DNA of 64,000 nt, taken from positions 270,147 through 334,146 of the forward strand of contig JBBEBQ010000010.1 of the NCBI GenBank assembly GCA_040882285.1, written 5' to 3'. Every line of letters starts with the position of its first letter. The stretch's first letter is position 1. Both the position numbers and the translations under genes were made by a program. The notes below the pieces were generated by a model. It ran no database searches, was not told the DNA's origin, and worked only from the letters and a program-made list of their open reading frames with translations. This stretch comes from Gemmatimonadaceae bacterium. GTDB taxonomy: Bacteria > Gemmatimonadota > Gemmatimonadetes > Gemmatimonadales > Gemmatimonadaceae. Shown piece by piece: positions 17,047 to 24,519 of the stretch.

Positions 17047-17801
17047 TTCCCGGCGCCGGGCCCATAGACCTTCGCGGGACGGGCGACTCGGCCGTCCTGC
17101 TTCTGCACGGCTTCGGCGACACTCCTCAGACTTTTGACTATCTCGCCGCCGCGCTGCATGCGGCGGGATTCACGGTAAAGGCTCCGCTGCTCCCCGGGCA
17201 CGGCACCACCGTGGACGACTTCGACCGATCGCGCGCAGCCGAGTGGATCGAGCACGCCCGTGCTGCATACGATTCGATGCTGCCTTCGTTCGGCGCGGTG
17301 GGTCTCGCGGGGCTGTCGATGGGTGGGGCGCTCGCCGCAATCATAGCGGCGAACGCGCCGCGGCTGCCCGCGCTGGTGCTGCTCGCGCCGTACGTCGGAA
17401 TGCCGCGCTCGCTCGCCGTGGCGGCACGGCTCCATCGGTTGTGGGGGCCGTTTGTCGGGCAATTCAAGGCCCAAAGCGACCTTTCGATACACGACCCCGA
17501 CGAGCGCGCGAAGAATCTGGCGTATGGAGTCACGACCGCGAGCGCGATCCGGCAGCTGCTCGAGGTCACTCGGACCGCCAGGAAGGCGTTGCGATCGATC
17601 ACGGCGCCCACGCTGATACTCCAGTCCCGGAACGACAACCGGGTCTCGCGGAAAATCGCGAGGTACGCCTATAGTAAGATTCCCGCGAGCGAAAAGCGTC
17701 TGACATTCGTGGAGCGGGGCGGCCACATAATCACGGTGGATCACGACCGCGAGCTCGTCGCGGCCGTGGTCCGCGACTGGTTCTCGAGCCACATGCAATA
17801 A
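17043..17801 (+). CDS. Alpha/beta-hydrolase, Est30-like carboxylesterase
   Basis: A 252-residue serine hydrolase close to thermostable carboxylesterase Est30 and monoacylglycerol lipases. Triad motifs are GLSMGG (nucleophile Ser), SRNDNRV (Asp) and GGHIIT (His); the oxyanion segment is LLHGFGDTP. Homologs start at M-I-P-G-A; here the matching first codon is CTG at 17043, overlapping the regulator stop as CTGA. No ATG, GTG or TTG fits nearby, so a CTG start coupled to the Crp-like gene is proposed. It is likely cytosolic and acts on short esters or lipids. Confidence 0.85.
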   Translation: MIPGAGPIDLRGTGDSAVLLLHGFGDTPQTFDYLAAALHAAGFTVKAPLLPGHGTTVDDFDRSRAAEWIEHARAAYDSMLPSFGAVGLAGLSMGGALAAIIAANAPRLPALVLLAPYVGMPRSLAVAARLHRLWGPFVGQFKAQSDLSIHDPDERAKNLAYGVTTASAIRQLLEVTRTARKALRSITAPTLILQSRNDNRVSRKIARYAYSKIPASEKRLTFVERGGHIITVDHDRELVAAVVRDWFSSHMQ

Positions 17802-17805
17802 GAAA

Positions 17806-17834
17806 GGTGAGGCCTCTCGTCGAGAAGCCTCACC
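17806..17834. terminator. Hairpin between convergent esterase and H1-like gene
   Basis: GGTGAGGC-TCTCG / CGAGA-GCCTCACC forms a long hairpin with single mismatches. On the minus strand it is followed by CTTTCTTATT, so it probably ends the H1-like gene; on the plus strand the T-run is missing. Confidence 0.7.
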
Positions 17835-17849
17835 CGTTCCCGCACCGCC

Positions 17850-18218
17850 CTAGAACCTGTCGGTTACCTGGCTGGCGGTCTCGCTGATCTTGTGCCCGGC
17901 CGACTGGGCGAGATCGACCGCCTGTTTTGCGACCGTGGTTGCGACCCGTTGCGTGCGCTTTACGATCGCCCGCGCCCGCGCGCGCGGACTGGTCTTCCTG
18001 CCGGACGAGCGACGCTTCGTGGCCGACTTGCGTGCGCTGCCGCGCTTCGCCGAGCTGCGCTTCGCCATGCCTCCACGCTTGGTCGAGCCGCGCTTGCTCG
18101 CGCCGCGCCTGGCGCCACCGCGCCTGGCAGTGCCGCGCTTGGCGGAGCTTCGCTTCGCCGTCCGCTTCGACTTGCCCCGTGCCGCGGACTTGCTCCGCGA
18201 TGATTTTTTCGCCGCCAT
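17850..18218 (-). CDS. Histone H1-like DNA-binding protein
   Basis: A 122-residue, very basic protein. Residues 1-80 are nearly all Lys, Arg, Ser, Ala and Gly in loose repeats (KRSSAKRG, ARRGGARRGA, KRGSTKRG), like the tails of bacterial HctB/H1-type proteins. Residues 80-122 form a predicted amphipathic helix (AIVKRTQRVATTVAKQAVDL). It should coat DNA in the nucleoid. The start has an AGGAG site. No acidic domain or enzyme is attached. A second, larger H1-like gene is at 44464. Confidence 0.8.
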   Translation of the reverse strand: MAAKKSSRSKSAARGKSKRTAKRSSAKRGTARRGGARRGASKRGSTKRGGMAKRSSAKRGSARKSATKRRSSGRKTSPRARARAIVKRTQRVATTVAKQAVDLAQSAGHKISETASQVTDRF

Positions 18219-18347
18219 TGAGGTCTGCTCCTGTAGAGGAGGGTGGTCTTAACCGGACCAGATAGCAAGATTCGCGCACATAACCTGCGTGACGTTGCCC
18301 ATGGGGTACCTTCCCGGTTCCACCACGGTCTCAAGCGAGGGTGAAAA

Positions 18348-19037
18348 ATGCGCAAAAGAGTGCTGATATTCGGTCTTGTTCTGGGCGCGTGCGCGCCCGC
18401 CGCCAGCAGCGGCACCGCGGACACCGGTGCAGCCGCGCCGGCCGTCCAAACGGAGGCGGATCCGGACTTGAGGCCTACCGGTGCGGGCGGCTTGCCCGCC
18501 GGATATCTCGGCCGGACCGACCGGGCGAACACGAGCATCGCCGACGCCAAGTACGTCGTCTCGGCAAACAGGTGGGAGATTACGACGGGTCCGGCCCACA
18601 TCGTGTATTCCCCCAGGGACGCGGGCACGGGCAACTACACCGTGAGCTCGACGATCGAGCAGCTCGCCGCGCCGCGGCATCGGGAGGCGTTCGGGTTGAT
18701 TTTTGCCGGCCGGAACCTCGACACACCGGCCCAGGAGTACGTGTACTTCGTGGTTGCCGGGACGGGTGAGATGCTCGTGAAGCAGCGCCAGGGTGATGCG
18801 ACGCACGACCTGATCGCCTGGAAGAAGACACCGGCGGTGCCGGCTGCGGACTCGCTGGGGAGACAGACCTACCGGCTCCAGGTGCGCGTCGCCAGCGACT
18901 CGGTGAGGTTCGTCGTCGACGACGTCGTCGCGGGGGCGCTGAGCAAGGCGGCGCTCAACCAGACGGATGGAATCGCCGGTCTGCGGGTTAATCACAACCT
19001 TAGCCTGAGGGCGACGCCGGTTGTGGTCCAGAAGTGA
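18348..19037 (+). CDS. Lipoprotein of unknown function (beta-sandwich type)
   Basis: A 229-residue protein with a lipoprotein signal (MRKRVLIFGLVLGACAP, Cys15), a low-complexity Ala/Thr linker and a beta-rich domain (about 60-225) reminiscent of concanavalin-like/DUF1080 folds (FGLIFAGRNL, YVYFVVAGTGEMLVKQR, DGIAGLRVNHNL). No enzymatic motif is visible. A GAGGG site precedes the ATG. Its TGA stop is inside the TAGTCAC repeat at 19034. Confidence 0.7.
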   Translation: MRKRVLIFGLVLGACAPAASSGTADTGAAAPAVQTEADPDLRPTGAGGLPAGYLGRTDRANTSIADAKYVVSANRWEITTGPAHIVYSPRDAGTGNYTVSSTIEQLAAPRHREAFGLIFAGRNLDTPAQEYVYFVVAGTGEMLVKQRQGDATHDLIAWKKTPAVPAADSLGRQTYRLQVRVASDSVRFVVDDVVAGALSKAALNQTDGIAGLRVNHNLSLRATPVVVQK

Positions 19038-19060
19038 CTAGTCACTAGTCACTAGTCACC
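19034..19060. repeat. TAGTCAC heptamer array between convergent genes
   Basis: GTGACTAGTCAC followed by two more TAGTCAC units. The stop codons of both convergent genes (TGA at 19035-19037 and, on the minus strand, 19056-19058) lie within the array. Confidence 0.9.
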
Positions 19061-20180
19061 GTTGTACGGCTTCCAGCTGCTCCCGCAAGTGCGCCGGGCT
19101 CTTCATGCCGACCAGAGCGGAGGTGACCCGCGGGAGCGAGCGGACAAACGCCACCGCCCGCTGCGCGTCGGTCGCGAGATCGGGAAACGCTTCGGCGAGC
19201 TTGGCGGGCAGCCCGCTGGTGAGCTGACCCTGCATGAGCGGGGCGCTGGCGATCACCGTGATCCCCAACTCGCCGGCCGCCTGTAGCAGCGGAACCACGG
19301 CTTTGCCCAGTGGCTGCGTCGGCACGCGAACCGCCTCCGGCATCGCGAGGCTGATCGGCAGCTGTATTACGCGAAAATGGTGGTCGGTGCCACCGACCGT
19401 CTCCGCGATTTTCAGCAGCTCGGCGAGTGAGAGGTGTGACTTGTCGCCCGGCGCGACCCTGAATCCGCTCCACGTCGCGCAGCCGTAGCAGCCGATGTTC
19501 CCGGCCGCGACTTCCCGCTCCAGTTGCGTGAACGCCGCCGCAATCGCGTCGGAGAACGCGTCGCGCGACAGCGCATCGAGCTGCTGCTCGGGGTTGTGCA
19601 GGTAATAGATGTCGATGGTGGAGAGGCCGAGGTTGCGGCGGCTCCGTTGAACCTGGTCGGCCAGGTAACGCGGCGCGATGCAGTGTCCTCCGGCGACTAC
19701 CTGATCCGGCGAGACGATGCCCGAATCGAAGTACTGCGCCTTCAGCTGCGCGTCGTAGTCGCGGCGCGTCGCGGGCGGTGCGCCGTCGAGCGGTATGTAG
19801 CCCGCCTTGGTGCACACCACGATCTCGTCGCGTGACTCCGCGCCCGAGGAGAGGAGTGCTCGCAGCGCTTTCCCGAGCGCGCGCTCGGACCGCTGGCAGC
19901 GGTAGTTGATCGCGCTGTCCAGCAGGTTGATCCCGGAGCGCGCGGCCTGCTGCGCCGCCACTGCGTACCCGGCGTCGGTCCTGTCGTCGCAGTCGCCGAG
20001 GTAGGTGCCGAGCCCGATGGACGATACGCTGAGCACGTCGGCGACCGGCCGGTAGAAATCTTCGGCGCGGTTCGACGCATGCCGGCCGCGGTATCGCTCG
20101 GTGCCTTCGCGGGTGGCACAGCCCGCGATCAGCCTGTCTGCTTTCCTCGGCGCGCGCACTGCGGCACTGTAGTGGTGCAT
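19056..20180 (-). CDS. Aldo/keto reductase
   Basis: A 374-residue NADPH-dependent oxidoreductase of the aldo/keto reductase superfamily (TIM barrel). Catalytic-tetrad residues are in LDSAINYRCQRSERALGKAL (Asp, Tyr), VVCTKAGYIP (Lys) and YYLHNPEQ (His). The C-terminal SALVGMKSPAHLREQL helix is the NADP phosphate-binding end. The class is close to L-galactose-dehydrogenase-like AKRs; substrate unknown. ATG at 20180 gives an N-terminal arm of about 40 residues; a later start is possible. The stop codon is in the TAGTCAC array. Confidence 0.85.
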   Translation of the reverse strand: MHHYSAAVRAPRKADRLIAGCATREGTERYRGRHASNRAEDFYRPVADVLSVSSIGLGTYLGDCDDRTDAGYAVAAQQAARSGINLLDSAINYRCQRSERALGKALRALLSSGAESRDEIVVCTKAGYIPLDGAPPATRRDYDAQLKAQYFDSGIVSPDQVVAGGHCIAPRYLADQVQRSRRNLGLSTIDIYYLHNPEQQLDALSRDAFSDAIAAAFTQLEREVAAGNIGCYGCATWSGFRVAPGDKSHLSLAELLKIAETVGGTDHHFRVIQLPISLAMPEAVRVPTQPLGKAVVPLLQAAGELGITVIASAPLMQGQLTSGLPAKLAEAFPDLATDAQRAVAFVRSLPRVTSALVGMKSPAHLREQLEAVQR

Positions 20181-20229
20181 TGGTTACCCTGCAAGAACCA
20201 GATCTGACCCTCCAACTCGGCCCGTTTCC

Positions 20230-22230
20230 ATGAAAAGAACCGTCCTCGCGCTTTTCTGCCTCGCCTGCGCCCCGCAGCAGCCCGTCACCACCGCCCCGCG
20301 CCCCGCCGATGCTTCCGTCGTCCTCGAAAGCAAGGCTGGCGATTCGGCGGCGCCCGCCTCCGCGCGGTCTTCCGTACAGTGGCGAACAATCGACGAGGAT
20401 CTTTTCATTCTTCCGCAGCGGGGCACTTGGTCGGGACCCAATCGGTACCGATCCGCCGACGGCTCACCCGGACCCGACTACTGGCAGCAGCGCGCGGACT
20501 ACACGATCGCCACCCAGCTCGACACGGCGGCCAAGCGGATCAGCGGGACCGTGAGCATCCGCTACACCAACAACTCGCCGGATACTCTTCGATTCGTCTG
20601 GCTGCAGCTGGGCCAGAATCTGTACCGGGCCGGCAGCAAAGGCGCGGCACTCTATCCAGCCGATTCGCGCTGGGGAGTGCGCGGCTTTCTTGGCGGGTTC
20701 GACCTGAGCGACGTCAGAACGAACGGCCGCGCCGCGACACTGCACGTGGATGATACGATGCTGCGCCTGGCACTCGACCGTCCGCTGCCGCCGGGCGGAC
20801 GCGCGACGATCGCGATGAGCTTTGCCTTCCTCGTGCCGGAGTACGGCTCCGACAGGATGGCGAGAGACGGGAGCTTTTACGAGATCGCGCAATGGTATCC
20901 GCGAATGGCCGTGTACGACGACGTTCGCGGCTGGAACATCGAGCCCTACCTCGGCCAGGGCGAGTTCTATCTCGAGTACGGCGACATCGACTACTCCATC
21001 ACGGTCCCGGCCGGCTACGTGGTCGCGGGCAGCGGTGTGCTCGACAACCCGGAGCAGGTGCTGACAGCCGAGCAAAGACGGCGGCTCGCGGTCGCGGCGC
21101 GGAGCGACACGGTGGTGCGGATCATCCCGCCGGCGGAAGCGGTGGCTCGCCCGACGCCGGGGACGAAGACGTGGCGCTTCACCGCCCGCAACGTGCGCGA
21201 CGTAGCGTGGGCGGCGGCACCCGATTTCAGGTGGGACGCGACGAGCTGGAAGGGAATCCTGACGCAGGCGTACTACTACCCGGAAGCGGGAAAGGGGTGG
21301 GAGGCCGCGGCCGAGCAGACCCAGTTCAGCATCCGGACGTACTCCGAGCTGTTCTTCCAGTATCCGTATCCGCAGGCGACGAGCGTGGCCGGTCCCGTCG
21401 GAGGCATGGAGTATCCGATGTTCGTGATGGTGCACGGTGGCGCCACTCCGGCGGCGGTCTTTGGAACGCTGGATCACGAGCATGGGCATGAATGGTTTCC
21501 CATGATCGTCGGGTCGAACGAGCGGCTGTACGCGTGGCAGGACGAGGGATTCAATACCTACATCAACTCGTTCTCCAACGAGCGCAGATATCCGGGACGC
21601 GAGGCGTGGAGCGCCTACTCCGCGAATTGGAAGTCGATAGTCGAGCGGGGGATCGATTCACCGCTCATGACCGCGCCCGACAACGTGCATCCCTCCGCAC
21701 TCGGAGCCGTAGGATATCGCAAGCCCGCGGCGGTGCTGCTGATGCTGCGGAATCACGTGGTGGGACCCGAGCTGTTCGACGCGGCGTTTCGCGAATACAC
21801 GCGCAAGTGGGCGTTCAAGCATCCGACGCCGGCCGACTTCTTCCGCACGATCGAGAGCTACGCCGGCGGAGACCTGTCGTGGTACTGGCGCGCGTTCTTC
21901 TACGGGAACGACGTGCTGGACATCGGCGTCACCAGCGTGACGCAGAGCGACACCGGGCAGATGCTGGCCACGGTGGGCTTGAGACGGATGACGTCGGTGC
22001 CGTTTCCGGTGATGCTGCGCGTGCGCTACGCGGATGGAGGTACGGAGGACTTCCGGCTGCCGGAAAAGATCTGGGCGCGGGGTGACGCATTCGCCGCGAC
22101 GCTGCCCACCCGCGGGCGCGTGATCGGCGTGCGGCTCTGGCCCATTCCGTCGGTCCCCGACTGGAACAGCGAGAACGACACCTGGGGCGATGCGCCGCCG
22201 GCGGATTCGCCGGCCCCAACGACCCGCTGA
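20230..22230 (+). CDS. M1-family metallopeptidase lipoprotein
   Basis: A 666-residue zinc aminopeptidase-like protein exported as a lipoprotein (signal MKRTVLALFCLACAPQQ). The gluzincin site is HEHGH (416-420) with the third ligand in DEGF (Glu439); the exopeptidase-type GGMEYP motif is at 391-396. The N-terminal half is the beta-rich bowl domain. It probably trims peptides in the periplasm or at the envelope. A paralog of nearly equal length is at 33590. It is divergent from the aldo/keto reductase gene. Confidence 0.9.
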   Translation: MKRTVLALFCLACAPQQPVTTAPRPADASVVLESKAGDSAAPASARSSVQWRTIDEDLFILPQRGTWSGPNRYRSADGSPGPDYWQQRADYTIATQLDTAAKRISGTVSIRYTNNSPDTLRFVWLQLGQNLYRAGSKGAALYPADSRWGVRGFLGGFDLSDVRTNGRAATLHVDDTMLRLALDRPLPPGGRATIAMSFAFLVPEYGSDRMARDGSFYEIAQWYPRMAVYDDVRGWNIEPYLGQGEFYLEYGDIDYSITVPAGYVVAGSGVLDNPEQVLTAEQRRRLAVAARSDTVVRIIPPAEAVARPTPGTKTWRFTARNVRDVAWAAAPDFRWDATSWKGILTQAYYYPEAGKGWEAAAEQTQFSIRTYSELFFQYPYPQATSVAGPVGGMEYPMFVMVHGGATPAAVFGTLDHEHGHEWFPMIVGSNERLYAWQDEGFNTYINSFSNERRYPGREAWSAYSANWKSIVERGIDSPLMTAPDNVHPSALGAVGYRKPAAVLLMLRNHVVGPELFDAAFREYTRKWAFKHPTPADFFRTIESYAGGDLSWYWRAFFYGNDVLDIGVTSVTQSDTGQMLATVGLRRMTSVPFPVMLRVRYADGGTEDFRLPEKIWARGDAFAATLPTRGRVIGVRLWPIPSVPDWNSENDTWGDAPPADSPAPTTR

Positions 22231-22334
22231 TCGGCCGAAGGCGCGTTTCACCTGCTGCTACGTCACAAGGCGTATGTGGCCGCCATGGGCTGAGTGCGAT
22301 CGTCATCCAGCGATAACGGTGCAATCCACCTTCA

Positions 22335-22892
22335 ATGGAGAGGATGATGAACGCCGCACTCGGTATTCTGGTCGCTGTACTGGTTTTCTCTTCGCCCGTC
22401 GCCGCGCAGATGGCCGGGCTCGGCGCGGGCTCGCGCGTTCGCGTGACGTCGCCGCGCGATGATCTCAACAAGCACGTCGGTACTGTGCTGGAAGTGCGCG
22501 GCGATTCCGTCGTAATAGCCGGCCGGCACGGCTCGCGCACCATTGCGCTCGCCAACGTCACGCGGCTCGACGTGAGCACGGGAACCCGTCGTCACGTAGG
22601 GCGCGGCGCGCTCATCGGGCTCGGTGTGGGTGCGTTGCTCGGTCTAACCGTGGTCGATGAAGGGGTCGAGGACTGCACGGACGAATTCCTCATCTGCCCG
22701 GTTCCGGTGAGTCGGGCACAGATGGCAACGGCCGGCGCACTGGTATCCGGCGCGGCAGGAGTCGTCATCGGGGCGATCGTCGGCGCCTTCGTCAAGAGCG
22801 ATCGATGGGAGAGCCGCAGCGCGCCCTTCCGTGCCGCGATCAACCCGGGCCGATCGGGCGGGGTGCAGCTGTCGCTTTCACGGAAGTTTTAG
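22335..22892 (+). CDS. Secreted/membrane protein with glycine-zipper segment
   Basis: A 185-residue protein with a signal peptide (MMNAALGILVAVLVFSS, AQ cleavage near 25), an SH3-like beta region (GSRVRVTSPRDD, GTVLEVRGDSVVIAG, RLDVSTGTRR) and two glycine-rich membrane segments (ALIGLGVGALLGLTVV and AAGVVIGAIVGAFV). The layout suggests a periplasmic or outer-membrane lipid-interacting protein. ATG 22335, 22344 or 22347 may start it. The following 200 bases carry a decayed partial copy of its C-terminal part. Confidence 0.7.
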   Translation: MERMMNAALGILVAVLVFSSPVAAQMAGLGAGSRVRVTSPRDDLNKHVGTVLEVRGDSVVIAGRHGSRTIALANVTRLDVSTGTRRHVGRGALIGLGVGALLGLTVVDEGVEDCTDEFLICPVPVSRAQMATAGALVSGAAGVVIGAIVGAFVKSDRWESRSAPFRAAINPGRSGGVQLSLSRKF

Positions 22893-22910
22893 CTCGTCAT
22901 GCTCGTCGTG

Positions 22911-23089
22911 TGCAACCTTTGGCGGTTGGTGGTTACGCGATCGGCTACGCCTCATACGATGGGCCAGACTTTTTCTCCACCAGTCCAAGCCAGGACGGAA
23001 CATTCGTCGGCGCCGCGCTTGGTGTGATCGGCCTGTTCACGGGGGCGATTGTCGGCGTTTTCCACCGCGGGGATCATTGGGTTCCCTAG
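22911..23089 (+). pseudogene. Decayed partial copy of the glycine-zipper gene
   Basis: The frame ending at TAG 23087-23089 reads GGYAIGYASYDG, then GTFVGAALGVIGLFTGAIVG and FHRGDHWVP. The last part mirrors the upstream gene's GVVIGAIVGAFVKSDRWE at both protein and base level (about 18 of 21 bases at the core). No start codon or ribosome site fits, so it is read as a remnant of a tandem duplication. Confidence 0.6.
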
Positions 23090-23382
23090 CAGCCGCTCGT
23101 CCGAGCTTCGATCGGTGCTACGCGGTCCGGAGGCGTGTCTTTCGGCATTTCGAGAGCGTTCTAGAGGAGAATACATTCCCGGAGGGGGGTGCACGCTCTT
23201 TGCATTATCAACCCTCTGGAAACATGAGAGTTAGGGCCTCCGCCGCTAGCAAAATGAGCCAGGGTAGGTTAGATTTCGTACATCGCTCCGGGGAGCCACA
23301 AACGGCCTCGGAGCGCTTCTTTTCGGTTAGAAAACCGCGTCGCGGCGGAGGGTTCGTCCCCCGTCCATTGGAGCTTGTGTAA
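23090..23382 (+). other. Leader region of the desaturase gene
   Basis: No gene is supported. A hairpin CGCTCC..GGAGCG (23284-23315) followed by CTTCTTTT looks like a weak terminator or attenuator, 67 bases before the desaturase ATG. A GGAG site near 23368 serves that ATG. Confidence 0.5.
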
Positions 23383-24132
23383 ATGCCTTATTTCGCCGCC
23401 TGGGCGAGCGAGTGGTGGATACCAGTGGTATTCATCCTCATCGCCGGCCACATCACCAACGTCTGCGTAACTCTGTTTCTGCACAGGTCGCAAACCCACC
23501 GCAGCGTCAAGATTCACTCGCTGGCGGCGGTGCCGATGCGCGTCTGGCTCTGGATGTCCACCTCCATCATCACGAAGGAGTGGGTCGCCTGCCACCGCAA
23601 GCACCACGCGTTCGCCGATCGCGAGGGCGATCCGCACAGCCCCCTGCTCGAAGGCCTGCGCAACATCGTGCTGAAGGGCGCGCTGTACTACAGGAAGGCG
23701 GTCAACCAGCCCGGCGTCCTCGAGAAGTACGGCAAGGGCACGCCCAACGACTGGCTCGAGCGGCAGCTGCTGACGCCGCTCAACTGGCTCGGCATCCTGG
23801 TCATGCTCGCAGTCGACATCTACCTGTTCGGCTTCTTCGTTGGCCCGCTCGTCTGGGGCGTGCAGATGCTGTGGATTCCGTTCTGGGCCGCGGGGATCAT
23901 CAACGGCGTGGGTCACGCCGTGGGCTACCGCAACTTCAGCGTGAAGGACCACAGCCGGAACATCCTGCCGATCGCCATCTGGCTCGGCGGCGAAGAGCTG
24001 CACAATAACCACCACGCCGATCCTCACTCCGCCAAGTTCAAGGCGAAGTGGTACGAGTTCGACATCGGCTGGATCTATCTCCGCCTCCTTCAGCTCTTCG
24101 GACTCGCCAAGATCGAGTACGCCCGTACGTAA
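23383..24132 (+). CDS. Acyl-CoA/acyl-lipid delta-9-type fatty acid desaturase
   Basis: A 249-residue integral-membrane di-iron desaturase. The three histidine boxes are HRSQTH (34-39), HRKHH (71-75) and HNNHH (207-211), with membrane helices before the first box and at about 130-180. It introduces a cis double bond into fatty acyl chains and would adjust membrane fluidity in aerobic cells. The length is shorter than animal SCD but usual for bacterial DesC-like enzymes. A YggX-like gene follows after 2 bases, suggesting one transcript. Confidence 0.92.
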   Translation: MPYFAAWASEWWIPVVFILIAGHITNVCVTLFLHRSQTHRSVKIHSLAAVPMRVWLWMSTSIITKEWVACHRKHHAFADREGDPHSPLLEGLRNIVLKGALYYRKAVNQPGVLEKYGKGTPNDWLERQLLTPLNWLGILVMLAVDIYLFGFFVGPLVWGVQMLWIPFWAAGIINGVGHAVGYRNFSVKDHSRNILPIAIWLGGEELHNNHHADPHSAKFKAKWYEFDIGWIYLRLLQLFGLAKIEYART

Positions 24133-24134
24133 CC

Positions 24135-24413
24135 GTGCCAGCCAGGGTCACGTGCGTCCGCTGCGGCGAGACGCGCGAAGGATTTGAGAAGCCGCCGTTT
24201 CCGGGCCCCGTGGGGGCCCGGGCCGGCGAGGAGATCTGCCGCGAGTGCTGGGCGGCGTGGGTCAAGCAGCAGATGATGCTGATCAACCACTACGGGCTGA
24301 ACCTGATGGATCCGCAGGCCCGGGCCTTCCTCACCAAGCAGATGGAAGCCTTCCTTTTCGGCGGGAAGCGTGAGGAGATCGATACCAGCAAGCAGGGGAC
24401 GATCAGTCACTAA
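24135..24413 (+). CDS. YggX-like Fe(II)-trafficking protein with four cysteines
   Basis: A 92-residue protein, GTG start at 24135, matching Fe(2+)-trafficking/oxidative-damage protection proteins of the YggX family: the C-terminal MLINHYGLNLMDPQARAF and the EAFLFGG end match E. coli YggX (MLINEKKLNMMNAEHR..NFLFEG). Unlike E. coli YggX, which has one cysteine, this form has CVRC (7-10) and CREC pairs framing the domain, giving a zinc-ribbon-like or iron site. Placement after the iron-dependent desaturase fits a role in iron supply or protection. Stop TAA is next to the TAGTCAC repeat. Confidence 0.8.
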   Translation: MPARVTCVRCGETREGFEKPPFPGPVGARAGEEICRECWAAWVKQQMMLINHYGLNLMDPQARAFLTKQMEAFLFGGKREEIDTSKQGTISH

Positions 24414-24415
24414 CT

Positions 24416-24517
24416 GGTGACTGGTGACTAGTGACTCGTGACTAGTAAAAGCTACAACTCCCGCCTTGTCCGCGTCTTTCCGCTCGCCTAGTCACTAGTC
24501 ACTAGTCACCAGTCACC
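24416..24517. repeat. Paired TAGTCAC heptamer arms
   Basis: The arms 24416-24445 and 24488-24517 are 30 bp each with 29 positions paired, around a 42-base loop. Each arm is made of TAGTCAC/TGGTGAC-type 7-bp units. The element starts 2 bases after the YggX-like stop and ends 2 bases before the next ATG. Confidence 0.92.
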
Positions 24518-24519
24518 CG

